Source of the DNA: Planctomycetota bacterium
Lineage (GTDB): Bacteria; Planctomycetota; Phycisphaerae; Phycisphaerales; UBA1924
Reading direction: 5' to 3'
DNA length: 59,738 nucleotides
Assembly: GCA_020831805.1 (NCBI GenBank)
Contig: JAFIFX010000016.1
Span: 1-59,738, forward strand
The notes beneath the pieces were generated by a model. The model made no database searches and was not told the DNA's origin. It worked only from the letters and a program-made list of their open reading frames with translations. Below, piece after piece: positions 1 through 7,656 of the stretch. The translations under genes were made by a program, and so were the position numbers. The stretch's first letter is position 1, and every line of letters starts with the position of its first letter.

Positions 1-207
1 TATTCGATACTTTTACATGGCCCGGGTTTTTTTACCAACTGGTTATTTGGCAAACCCTTTAACCGGGGGCCACCCCCCCCCCCCCCCCGACGTGTCAAGC
101 ATGATTCAAAGAGGCACAAAGCCCGCCTATTCTGATTCTCCCCGACGCGCGGTCCGGTTCGATCCGAAGCCCATTGGCGTTTGTCACAGTTTTTCTGGTG
201 GAGCAGC
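1..207. other. Contig edge, no gene recognised; 16-C homopolymer
   Basis: No recognisable coding sequence. The first 90 bases are AT-richer than the rest and contain a run of 16 C at 73-88, which may be an assembly or sequencing artefact near a contig end. No nuoB reading frame ends here, although nuoB usually lies directly before nuoC. A weak ribosome-binding site, GGTGGAG, lies near 197-203. Confidence 0.6.
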
Positions 208-768
208 ATGACCAACAAACCCGCAGTCCCCACGCTCGACCACCCGACCTTCAAGAGGGTCAAGGCGGCCTTTCCCGGCGAGAAGTTTCGGGGCACGGAG
301 TTCCGCGGCCAGTCCACGCTGGTCGTCGAGCCGGGGGCCCTGCACCGGGTGATGACCTTCCTGCGCGACGAGTGTGGGTACAACTTTTTGTCCGATGTGG
401 TGGGGATTGACTACCTGAACTACCCGGCGGAGATGCCCGGGCGGTTCGCGGTGGCGTACATCCTGTGCAACTACGACACCGACGACCGGTTTTTCATCAA
501 GGTGTTCCTGGACCCCTCGATCCCGACCGACGGCATCGAGGAGGACCCCGCGCTGTACCTGGATTCGGTGACCGACCTCTGGCCCGGCGCGGAGTGGCCG
601 GAGCGCGAGGTGTTCGACATGTTCGGCATCCGCTTCCGCAACCACCCGGACCTGCGCCGCATCCTGACCTGGGAGGCCTACCCGGCCCACCCGCTGCGCA
701 AGGACTATCCCCTGCGCGGCCGCGGCGAGCGGGAGGACTACCGGATCGTGGACCGGACGAGTTCGTAA
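208..768 (+). CDS. nuoC: NADH-quinone oxidoreductase subunit C
   Basis: Peripheral-arm subunit of respiratory complex I (30 kDa subunit family), on the cytoplasmic side of the membrane; it helps hold the iron-sulfur arm together. The 186-residue protein carries the family signature EREVFDMFG at residues 132-140, followed by the typical HPDLRRIL and HPLRKDYPL segments. The ATG at 208 is preferred over an upstream in-frame TTG at 181 because GGTGGAG sits just before it. Length fits a stand-alone NuoC rather than a NuoCD fusion. It is followed at once by a terminator and unrelated genes, so it is not part of a nuoA-N operon here. Family call is firm. Confidence 0.93.
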   Translation: MTNKPAVPTLDHPTFKRVKAAFPGEKFRGTEFRGQSTLVVEPGALHRVMTFLRDECGYNFLSDVVGIDYLNYPAEMPGRFAVAYILCNYDTDDRFFIKVFLDPSIPTDGIEEDPALYLDSVTDLWPGAEWPEREVFDMFGIRFRNHPDLRRILTWEAYPAHPLRKDYPLRGRGEREDYRIVDRTSS

Positions 769-772
769 GGGA

Positions 773-798
773 AGAGACGGAGAGACGGAGAGACGGAG
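773..798 (+). repeat. Three tandem copies of an octamer
   Basis: AGAGACGG is repeated three times without interruption at 773-796, between the nuoC stop codon and its terminator hairpin. Function unknown; possibly replication slippage. Confidence 0.85.
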
Positions 799-806
799 TT
801 TCCACG

Positions 807-840
807 GGCCCATCGCTTGGCGGTGGGCCTTTGCCTTTTT
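807..840 (+). terminator. Intrinsic terminator of nuoC
   Basis: Stem 807-816 (GGCCCATCGC) pairs with 820-829 (GCGGTGGGCC) with one G-U pair and a 3-nt loop. A T-rich tail follows at 830-840 (TTTGCCTTTTT). This is a standard Rho-independent terminator 38 nt after nuoC. Confidence 0.88.
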
Positions 841-867
841 GGGTATGAATGGGGGTTGGGGGGTGGA

Positions 868-3867
868 TCAGTTCGGCAGCGTCACCGGGCTGGGCCGGTT
901 GATCTCGATCCGGTCGCGGGCGAGGTCCCATTGGATGGCGCGGGCGCTCAGCGGGGCGGCGCGGCCGGGTTCGCGCAGTTCGACGAGGCGGCCGGGCAGG
1001 GCCAGGGCGTGGAGGATGTCGGTGTCGGCCTCGTAGCGGGCGCCGTCGGCGTAGAGCTGCTTGCCGCTGGCGCGGAAGACGACCGAGCCCTGGGCGTCGG
1101 CGGTGCGGAGCGCGAAGGGGTTGTCGGCGTCGTCGGACTCGGCGAAGGCGGCGGTGAGCTTGTCGGTGGCCAGCTCGGCGATCTGGCCGGCGTCCGGGCC
1201 GCCGCCGATGGTCTTGTGACGGACGAGGACTTGGCGTTCCATGACGCCGATGCCGGTGTCGCGCTGGAGTTCGAAGGAGCCGACCCAGGTGAACCGGGTC
1301 AGGCCGGGGCCGACCGTGCCGCCGAGCGGGTCGGCGGCGGGCGCGTCCGGCCCCCGCTCGGGGCTGCGTCGGTCCATGACCAGCAGGGTGCCCGCGCCCG
1401 GGACGCGCAGGGTGTTGCGGACCGCATCGGTTGTGATCTGGTCGCCTTCGAGGTAGAGCAGGCCGGCGACGCGTTCGGGCTCGTCGGGGTCGTAGCGCCG
1501 GGTCTCGGCGGTGGCGGGTCGGGGTTGATCGGCGCCGGTATCGCCGTAGGCGCGGGCCGCGAGCAGCTCGCGCTGGCGCGCCGGGCGGCCGCCGATGGTG
1601 CCTCGGGCGGGCAGCGGCGTGATCTCGACCTCGACGCGCTGGGCGCTGAGCGTGTCGCGGGTGAACGGGTCGGGTGTGGACACCACCGAGACATCGCCCC
1701 GGGCGTTGAGGCGTCCGAGGGCGTCGTCGAAGCGCATGGACTCTGACCAGCGGGCCAGCACGCGCCCGGCGGGGTTCGCCTCGGCGTCGCGGAGGGTGTG
1801 CTCGAAGCGGCCCGCGCCCTGGACGCTCATGCGCCGGGTGTGGCCGTCGAGATCGATCCGCTCGCCGTAGACCGTCGAGTCGCCCTGGGCGATGAACGAG
1901 TCGGGGCCGGTGATGCGGATGGCTTCGTTGCGTGCGTCGACGCGGAGGTCCTCCCCGGCGGCGCGGGTGTCGTCGTCCGCGGCGTAGCGGACCGAGCCGC
2001 GGGCCTCGGCGTCGCGGACGCCGACCTGGCCGTCCGGGCCGCGGTCGAGCCGGGCGACGGCCGAGTCGGCGTGGAGCGTCGCGCCGTCGGCCGCGGCGCG
2101 GACGGACCCTTCGGCGTGGACCTGCCGTGGCTCGGGCCTGCTCGCGTCCCCGATGAAGTCGACACGGATGCGATCGCCGGCGAGGGTGCGTTCGGCGGCG
2201 CCCGGCTCGGGTTCGGCGCCGATGAAGCCGCCGACGATCGTGGCGGTGCGCAGGGCGGCGCGTCCGGCGGGATCGGGTGCGAACCCGGTGTCGAGGGTTT
2301 CGGCCTCGATGCGTCCGCCGTCCTGCCAGGCCTCGACCGAGCCGCGGAAGTTCGCGGCGGTGAGCCGGTCGGTGATCGCGCCGTCCTGGTCGGTGGCCAG
2401 TTCGAGCTGTGCGTGCTCGGTCCATCCGATCCGCGCATCGTCCTGGGAGCGCAGGACGCCGGGGCCGGGCATTTCGAAGCGGCCGCGGAGCAGGTCGGCG
2501 TGGAGCCGCTCGGGCGCGGCGTCGCCGGACCCGGCCACGGCGAGGCGTACGGGGTGATCCTCGGTCGGTTCGAGCCGGAGCATCGCGCGACCGGCGCCGT
2601 AGCGGAGCACGCCGGCGCGCCCGGTCAGGCCGGAACCGGGGTCGGCGATGCGCACGCCGCGGTCCCCATCGCCGAAGAGCACGAGGGCGGCGTCGTCCTG
2701 AGCGAGCGCTTCGGGCGGGGCCTCGTCGATCGGGCGGATGGACATGGGGCCGGACCAGGTCAGGACAAGGCGTTCGGGCGTGTCGGCGCGGGGGCCGGGT
2801 GGTGGGGGGGGCAGTTCGGGGGATTCGGTGGTGGTCGTGTCGGGATCGTCGTTTGGATCGGTCGGCGGGTCGGTCGGGTCCGGCGGCGTCTCGGGCATGA
2901 TCGAGCCGGCGTCCACGCTCGTGCGCACGAAGGCGACCGGGGCGATGGCGTCGGGGGCGAGGCGGTTGTCGGCCAGCCGGGTGAACAGTTCCAGTCTCAC
3001 GCCGTCCACGCGTGTGTCGCCGAGCGTGGCGACGACGGCGTCTTCCAGCACGGTGCGGTACAGATCGATGCGCGGCGATGAAGTGGGGGCGGGCGGGGCC
3101 GCGAGGTCGGGCGGTCCGGTGTCCGCGACGACGGGGGCGTCGGGATCGGGCGTCGGCGCGGTGGCGGGCGCGGGCGCCGGGGTGCGGTCGGCTGCCTGCG
3201 GCAGCGTGACGATCTCCATGCGCCCGCCGCGGGCGACATCGAGGCTCTCGAGGCGCCGGCGCACCTCGTTGAGCATCACGGTGAGTTCCTCGCCGGCGAA
3301 GCGGATCTGCTCGGACTCGACGGTGAATGGGCCGGGCGAGGAGAGGCGCATATAGCGGCGCTCGAAGCGGACGGGCTCGTCGAAGGTCGCGGTCAGCAGC
3401 GGCGCGACGGCGTCGTCGGGCGGCACGCCCGGCACGCCGGAGCCCTCGAACACGCGGACCAGCACGGAGCCTTCGAGCGTGCCGGACTCGGGCACCTCGT
3501 TGAGCGGCATCATCAAGCGGGCGCGGTCGGCGGTGATGCGGACGGCCTGGCCGTCGGCCATGAAGAGCCACGCGCGGGGGTTGGTCATGCGTCGCTCGCC
3601 GCCGCCGAGCGGGTCGAGGCGGTCGGCCTCGATCAGGCCGGCGACGCGGGTGGGGTCGTCCCGGTCGACCAGGGTGAGGGTGATCGTGTCGCCGGTCTCG
3701 GTGTCGGTGATGTCTGGCGCGTCGGCGAAGTCGCGGCCGATGCTCTGCTGCGGGGGCGCGGGGTTTGACGACACCGCCCACCAGACGATGCCCGCGAAGA
3801 CGAGGGCCATGGCCAGCGCCGCCAGGCGGCCGATCAGCCTCGGGGATGGTCCGGAAGGGCCGGGCAT
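868..3867 (-). CDS. Very large LptC/OstA-like envelope protein
   Basis: A 999-residue protein with a single N-terminal membrane anchor (about residues 11-34) and a long extracytoplasmic part. The region after the anchor resembles LptC, the inner-membrane component of the lipopolysaccharide bridge. The rest is a run of beta-rich OstA/LptA-like segments recognisable by alternating hydrophobic strands such as ADLLRGRFEMPG and VHAEGSVRAAADG. Usual LptC or LptA proteins are about 190 residues, so this is several times longer. It starts on the base next to the kdsD stop (ATG at 3867, stop 3868-3870), so the two are co-transcribed and probably translationally coupled. The kdsD-lptC-lptA order is classical in Gram-negative bacteria. 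The role in LPS transport is inferred from context and fold pattern, not from a strict signature. Confidence 0.7.
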   Translation of the reverse strand: MPGPSGPSPRLIGRLAALAMALVFAGIVWWAVSSNPAPPQQSIGRDFADAPDITDTETGDTITLTLVDRDDPTRVAGLIEADRLDPLGGGERRMTNPRAWLFMADGQAVRITADRARLMMPLNEVPESGTLEGSVLVRVFEGSGVPGVPPDDAVAPLLTATFDEPVRFERRYMRLSSPGPFTVESEQIRFAGEELTVMLNEVRRRLESLDVARGGRMEIVTLPQAADRTPAPAPATAPTPDPDAPVVADTGPPDLAAPPAPTSSPRIDLYRTVLEDAVVATLGDTRVDGVRLELFTRLADNRLAPDAIAPVAFVRTSVDAGSIMPETPPDPTDPPTDPNDDPDTTTTESPELPPPPPGPRADTPERLVLTWSGPMSIRPIDEAPPEALAQDDAALVLFGDGDRGVRIADPGSGLTGRAGVLRYGAGRAMLRLEPTEDHPVRLAVAGSGDAAPERLHADLLRGRFEMPGPGVLRSQDDARIGWTEHAQLELATDQDGAITDRLTAANFRGSVEAWQDGGRIEAETLDTGFAPDPAGRAALRTATIVGGFIGAEPEPGAAERTLAGDRIRVDFIGDASRPEPRQVHAEGSVRAAADGATLHADSAVARLDRGPDGQVGVRDAEARGSVRYAADDDTRAAGEDLRVDARNEAIRITGPDSFIAQGDSTVYGERIDLDGHTRRMSVQGAGRFEHTLRDAEANPAGRVLARWSESMRFDDALGRLNARGDVSVVSTPDPFTRDTLSAQRVEVEITPLPARGTIGGRPARQRELLAARAYGDTGADQPRPATAETRRYDPDEPERVAGLLYLEGDQITTDAVRNTLRVPGAGTLLVMDRRSPERGPDAPAADPLGGTVGPGLTRFTWVGSFELQRDTGIGVMERQVLVRHKTIGGGPDAGQIAELATDKLTAAFAESDDADNPFALRTADAQGSVVFRASGKQLYADGARYEADTDILHALALPGRLVELREPGRAAPLSARAIQWDLARDRIEINRPSPVTLPN

Positions 3868-4938
3868 TCAGTCGTCCTCGCGCACCAGACGCATGGCGAT
3901 CAGGTCCTGCACATCGAGCAGGCCGACGGGTCGGCCGGCGTCGTCGATGATGGGGATCTCGTCCTGGCGGTGCTCGCGGAACATCGCCACGGCGTCGCGG
4001 GCGAGGGCCGAGTCGGGCAGGGCGCGCGGGGCCCGGGTCATGACCGCGCTGATGGGGCGCGTCAGCTCTGCCGTGTCGCGCAGGATCAGCCGGCGCAGGT
4101 CCGAGTCGGTGAAGATGCCCGCCAGCGCACCGCCCTGGCCGGTGACCAGCAGCGCGCCGGGGCGGCGCACGACTTTGGCCGCAGCCTGCAGCGCGTCCTG
4201 CACGGTCATGCCCTCGTCGACGAGCGGCAGGTTGACGCCGGCCTGGAAGCGGATGAGGTCCGTGACCGGGCGGAGCAGCCCGCCGAGCTGGCCGCCCGGG
4301 TGGCGCCGGCGGAAGTCGGCCTCGGTAAAGGCGCGCCGTCTCGCAGCGGCGAGCGCGAGCGCGTCGCCGATCGCCAGGGCGGCGGTGGTGGAAGAGGTGG
4401 GGGCCATGAAGTCGCCGTCGCCGGCCTCGTCGCCGACAAGGGTGGGCAGCGTCACAGTGGCGATGCGTTCGAGGGAGGAAGGATGCCGGTCCGCGTTGTT
4501 GCAGCCGCGGGTGATGGCGATCACGGGGATGGCGTCCTGGCGGAGGATCGAGGCGAGGGCGACGACCTCCTCCGTCTCGCCGGATTGCGAGAGGCAGACG
4601 GCGACATCGCTGGGGCGGAAGCGGCCCAGGTCGCCGTGGACGGCCTCGGTGGGGTGGACGGCGTGGGAGGTGATGCCCAGCGAGGCCAGCGTGGCGGAGA
4701 TCTTGGACCCGATCAGGCCGGACTTGCCCAGCCCCGAGACCAGCACCGACCCGCCCGCGTCGGCGCAGGCCACGATCAGATCCACGGCCCGGGCATAGCG
4801 GTCGTCCGCCGACTCGGCCAGGGCGGCGACGGCCTCGGCCTCGTGGCGGAGGACCCGGGCGATAAACGCTTGTTCATCCAAGCAGTTGGGATCGGCCGGT
4901 GCGTCGGTTCCACCCGTACGGGGGGCTTTGGTGGGCAT
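3868..4938 (-). CDS. kdsD: Arabinose-5-phosphate isomerase (SIS and two CBS domains)
   Basis: Converts ribulose-5-phosphate to arabinose-5-phosphate, the first step towards KDO, an inner-core sugar of lipopolysaccharide. The 356-residue protein has an N-terminal SIS domain with SGLGKSG (68-74), HGDLG (101-105) and SGETEE (119-124), then two CBS domains in the C-terminal 130 residues, the standard KdsD/KpsF architecture. The ATG at 4938 is chosen because homology begins shortly after it and a TAGACT hexamer ends 5 nt upstream. The open frame extends further upstream, but only into the glycosyltransferase gene. The next gene encodes the LptC-like protein, and kdsB lies at 40704, so the KDO pathway is partly represented twice in the window. 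Confidence 0.93.
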   Translation of the reverse strand: MPTKAPRTGGTDAPADPNCLDEQAFIARVLRHEAEAVAALAESADDRYARAVDLIVACADAGGSVLVSGLGKSGLIGSKISATLASLGITSHAVHPTEAVHGDLGRFRPSDVAVCLSQSGETEEVVALASILRQDAIPVIAITRGCNNADRHPSSLERIATVTLPTLVGDEAGDGDFMAPTSSTTAALAIGDALALAAARRRAFTEADFRRRHPGGQLGGLLRPVTDLIRFQAGVNLPLVDEGMTVQDALQAAAKVVRRPGALLVTGQGGALAGIFTDSDLRRLILRDTAELTRPISAVMTRAPRALPDSALARDAVAMFREHRQDEIPIIDDAGRPVGLLDVQDLIAMRLVREDD

Positions 4939-4943
4939 CTGCA

Positions 4944-4949
4944 AGTCTA
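4944..4949 (-). promoter_or_regulatory. Putative -10 (TAGACT) of kdsD, leaderless type
   Basis: TAGACT on the minus strand ends 5 nt before the kdsD ATG, and no Shine-Dalgarno is present. The TAG is also the stop codon of the upstream glycosyltransferase. No clear -35 box is seen. Confidence 0.5.
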
Positions 4950-5876
4950 GGAAGCAGGGCCGTGCCGGACCCGGCGCAGCCGGCCCACCCCGGCGGACAT
5001 CGCCAGCTTCATACACAGGACGCTCGGGCCGCCGACCGCCCATGCCCGGCGGATGCAGTGCCGGGCTTCCTCTGATCGGCCAAGACGAATGGCGTTCCGG
5101 GCCGCATCGCACCAGCGTCTCGCCATCGCACGACGGAGAACGGAGGCACGCGGACCGCGCTCGGCAAGGACCATCGGCTCGAGCAGGTTCGCCCAGCGGA
5201 CCGGTGCATCGGGCAGGGAGCGGTGGAGCGCACCGGCGTCGCCGGAGCCGTCGTGATTGAGCCGGATGGTGACCGGGGTACCGGGCATGTGCTGCCAGGG
5301 GCCGCGTGCGAAGAGGCGGGTGAAGAGGACGATGTCGTGGCCGGTGGGCACATCCTCCGGAAAGCCGCCCACGGCCCGCACGGCATCGAGGTTCACCACG
5401 ACACAGCAGGTGAATCCCGCACCGTCGCGGATGATCCAGAGCAACGGGTCTTCGACAAGGACACGCAGGTCGTCGGTTTCGGTTGATCCGTCCGCGACAT
5501 TCAGGCGGAGCCGGTCCGCGATGGCGCCGACGAGCCGCGGGGCGGAGGCGAAGGCATCGCGGGCACGCCGGAAAAAGTCGGGCGGGAGCAGATCATCCGA
5601 GTCAAGGAACGCGACGAGATCGCACCCGGTCAGGGCTTTGATGCCACGGTTGCGTGCGGCGGCCGCGCCGGCGTTGGCCTGCTCGATCACGACCCAGCCG
5701 AGGTCGTGCCGGTCGATCCAGTCGCGGGCGGCCTGGGCGGAACCGTCGGTCGAGCCGTCATCGACAATCACCACGCGGTCTGGCGGGAGCGTCTGCGCGG
5801 CCAGAGATGCCAGGGCTTCCGGGAGCATCCGTCGGCGGTTGTAGACCGGGATGACGACGCCGATGCTTCCTGTCAC
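4947..5876 (-). CDS. Family 2 glycosyltransferase
   Basis: Predicted inverting GT-A glycosyltransferase acting on a nucleotide-sugar donor in the cytoplasm. It carries the nucleotide-binding VVIPVYN start, VIVDDGSTDG and the metal-binding FLDSDD motif. About 309 residues, with no membrane segments, so it is probably soluble or peripheral. I place the start at the GTG at 5876 because family members begin only a few residues before the VVIPVYN strand, and a TATCCT hexamer lies 8 nt upstream. A longer frame from a GTG at 5900 is possible. It is first in the cluster with kdsD and the LptC-like gene, which suggests a role in lipopolysaccharide core or surface glycan synthesis. Substrate unknown. 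Confidence 0.85.
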   Translation of the reverse strand: MTGSIGVVIPVYNRRRMLPEALASLAAQTLPPDRVVIVDDGSTDGSAQAARDWIDRHDLGWVVIEQANAGAAAARNRGIKALTGCDLVAFLDSDDLLPPDFFRRARDAFASAPRLVGAIADRLRLNVADGSTETDDLRVLVEDPLLWIIRDGAGFTCCVVVNLDAVRAVGGFPEDVPTGHDIVLFTRLFARGPWQHMPGTPVTIRLNHDGSGDAGALHRSLPDAPVRWANLLEPMVLAERGPRASVLRRAMARRWCDAARNAIRLGRSEEARHCIRRAWAVGGPSVLCMKLAMSAGVGRLRRVRHGPAS

Positions 5877-5884
5877 GACGCCGG

Positions 5885-5890
5885 AGGATA
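5885..5890 (-). promoter_or_regulatory. Putative -10 (TATCCT) of the glycosyltransferase
   Basis: TATCCT on the minus strand ends 8 nt before the preferred GTG start at 5876. If the start were the GTG at 5900, this hexamer would lie inside the coding region. Confidence 0.35.
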
Positions 5891-5942
5891 GTCCGCTCAC
5901 CCCAGCGGCGGAACTCCGGAGAGAGCGAACGGGCCGGCCATG

Positions 5943-5973
5943 AAAAAGGGGCGTGCCGCGATCGGCACGCCCC
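5943..5973 (-). terminator. Intrinsic terminator of the 6002-6628 lipoprotein gene
   Basis: Perfect 10-bp stem, 5948-5957 with 5964-5973, and a 6-nt loop. On the minus strand it is followed by TTTTT (5943-5947). It lies 29 nt after the stop codon of the lipoprotein gene and also insulates the downstream glycosyltransferase cluster. Confidence 0.9.
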
Positions 5974-6001
5974 GGAGCATGTTCCCGTCTGTGGCAGGGT
6001 T

Positions 6002-6628
6002 TTAGCGGGTGAACTGGGTGCGTGAATCACGGATCTCGGCCCGCGTCTTCAGGGACTCGTCCTGGAGCTCACGGGCCATGCCCGCGATGTCACCCCGGAG
6101 GTCATTGGTCCTGCGGATGCCCTGACGGGTCAGATCGTTGGAGATGACGGTGCGCAGTTCCTTGGCCTGTGAGATGACCTTGTCATACTCCGCGCTCAGT
6201 TCGTCGATCTTGTCGCCGGTGCTGCTGATGGTCTTCTCGAACTCGCCGCGGCGCTGCTCGGCGATGTTCTTCGCTTCGCGGTCCGTCAGCTGGGCCGACT
6301 CGGAGCGCCAGAGCGTGACATGCTCGGTGGCGCGGGTCTGCATCGTGACGCGCTGGGAGCGGATCCGCCGGGCGGTGGTCTCCAGGTCGCGGATGCTGCG
6401 GTCGTACTCGCGGAACGCGCGATCGATGTCCTCGGCTCCCTCGAGGTTGTCCATGGCGATGATCAGGTTCTCAAGCTGCTCCTCGCCCTGCTCGATGTGT
6501 TCCTCGATCCCGACCATGGTGGAGGTCGTCCTGTCGATGCGTTGCGCACCGCTGGAAGAGGTCGTGCAGCCGGTCTGAAACAGCCCTAAGGCGAGTGCGG
6601 CGGTGAGCACGAATATTGGCTTGATCAT
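6002..6628 (-). CDS. DUF2959-like putative lipoprotein, coiled coil
   Basis: A 208-residue exported protein. The N-terminus MIKPIFVLTAALALGLFQTGC is a short hydrophobic signal ending at Cys21. The lipobox is imperfect (Gln at -3), so lipidation is likely but not certain. The mature part is almost entirely charged helix predicted to form coiled coils. Its pattern (RATEHVTLWRSE, then EYDKVISQAKELRTV) resembles the DUF2959 family of unknown function. A clear ribosome-binding site, AAGGAG, lies 7 nt before the ATG. It is monocistronic, divergent from scpA, and ends at a strong terminator. Function not known. Confidence 0.75.
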   Translation of the reverse strand: MIKPIFVLTAALALGLFQTGCTTSSSGAQRIDRTTSTMVGIEEHIEQGEEQLENLIIAMDNLEGAEDIDRAFREYDRSIRDLETTARRIRSQRVTMQTRATEHVTLWRSESAQLTDREAKNIAEQRRGEFEKTISSTGDKIDELSAEYDKVISQAKELRTVISNDLTRQGIRRTNDLRGDIAGMARELQDESLKTRAEIRDSRTQFTR

Positions 6629-6731
6629 GATGAGGCTCCTTGTGTGCTGTTGCGGAGGATCGGGCCCTTCCCGTTTTCCCTGTTCTCCATCCAGTATGCG
6701 GGCGGTTCATGATGCCAGGACGAACTGGGGG

Positions 6732-6737
6732 TAAACT
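6732..6737 (+). promoter_or_regulatory. Putative -10 (TAAACT) of scpA, leaderless type
   Basis: TAAACT ends 7 nt before the ATG at 6745. There is no Shine-Dalgarno, and no convincing -35 box. Confidence 0.45.
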
Positions 6738-6744
6738 TTCCTTC

Positions 6745-7554
6745 ATGTCCGAGACCTATCGCGTCCATCTCGAGGCTTTCGACGGTCCCCTGGACCTGCT
6801 GCTCTACCTGATCCGGCGGGACGAGGTGGACCTGCACGACATCCCGATCGCCTCGATTGCGGACCAGTACATCGCCTCGATCGAGGACCTGGATCGGGTG
6901 GATATCGATCTGGCCGGGGAGTTCCTGGTCATGGCGGCCACGCTGATGGAGATCAAGTCCCGGATGCTTGCGGCGGAGAACCTCCGCAAGGACGAGCCCG
7001 AGGGCCACGAGGCCGACAAGCCGGAGAAGGATAAGGGCGACCCGCGGGCCGAGCTGGTCCGCCAGCTTCTCGAGTACAAAAAATTCCGGGACGCCGCCGA
7101 TGCGCTGGACCGTCGACGCGCCGCCTGGGAGTCGCGGTTTCCCGTTCGCCCGGCCGGGGTCGACAACGAGTCGGTCCGCGAGGCGCTGGCCGGGATGGGC
7201 GAGCTGGAGATAGAGGACCTGGACCTGGGCGACCTGGTCGAGGCGTTCCGGCAGATCGTTTCCAGCGTGAACTTCGACCGGCTGGGCGACCACGCCGTGG
7301 TGTCGGATGACACGCCGCTGGAACTGCACGCCGAGGACATCGTGGACCGGCTGGGGACTCACGCCACCCGCAGCACCGGGCGGAAGATGACGCTCCGCGA
7401 AATCATGGAGGGCCGCAGCCGCCCGGAGATGGTGGGGCTCTTCCTGGCTTTGCTGGTGCTGGTGCGCGACCAGCGGGTCGGTTTCAAGGCCGGCGCGGGG
7501 GGTGTCGAGCTGAACCTGCTCTCGGCCGAGCCGGGCGGCGCGTCGGATCAGTGA
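6745..7554 (+). CDS. scpA: Segregation and condensation protein A
   Basis: Kleisin subunit that bridges the SMC ATPase heads in the bacterial condensin complex and promotes chromosome segregation. The 269-residue protein begins with the family hallmark FDGPLDLLLYLI, continues with the helical AGEFLVMAATLMEIKSRMLA segment and ends with the winged-helix VGLFLALLVLVRD region. The ATG at 6745 is chosen because homology starts within a few residues (YRVHLEAFDGPLD). The frame is open further upstream but lacks similarity. No scpB or smc is adjacent. Two GC-rich hairpins follow the gene. Confidence 0.95.
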   Translation: MSETYRVHLEAFDGPLDLLLYLIRRDEVDLHDIPIASIADQYIASIEDLDRVDIDLAGEFLVMAATLMEIKSRMLAAENLRKDEPEGHEADKPEKDKGDPRAELVRQLLEYKKFRDAADALDRRRAAWESRFPVRPAGVDNESVREALAGMGELEIEDLDLGDLVEAFRQIVSSVNFDRLGDHAVVSDDTPLELHAEDIVDRLGTHATRSTGRKMTLREIMEGRSRPEMVGLFLALLVLVRDQRVGFKAGAGGVELNLLSAEPGGASDQ

Positions 7555-7566
7555 CCCGATCAAGAA

Positions 7567-7609
7567 GAACGCCACGGACCCGCCGAGGGAAAGCGGGCCC
7601 GTGGCGTTC
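7567..7609. terminator. Long hairpin between convergent genes, no T-run
   Basis: Arms 7567-7577 and 7599-7609 pair perfectly (GAACGCCACGG with CCGTGGCGTTC), with an inner CCCGC/GCGGG extension. It lies between the ends of scpA (+) and the homoserine-dehydrogenase-like gene (-). It may be a bidirectional termination structure that does not depend on a U-tract. Confidence 0.6.
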
Positions 7610-7618
7610 GGATGGAAT

Positions 7619-7652
7619 GCCGGTCGTGCGGGAGGGATGCCGCACGACCGGC
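7619..7652. terminator. Second perfect hairpin between the same convergent genes
   Basis: A perfect 13-bp stem, 7619-7631 (GCCGGTCGTGCGG) with 7640-7652, and an 8-nt loop. It ends 5 nt before the last base of the minus-strand gene at 7657. Its sequence is unlike the neighbouring hairpin, and no T-run follows on either strand. Confidence 0.6.
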
Positions 7653-7656
7653 GGTA

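Noticed and set aside
497..3781. Open frame of over 1000 codons on the minus strand, in another frame over the LptC-like gene
   Set aside because: Arg/Pro-rich translation without domains, produced by GC-rich third positions; the LptC-like frame has normal composition, a membrane anchor and coupling to kdsD.
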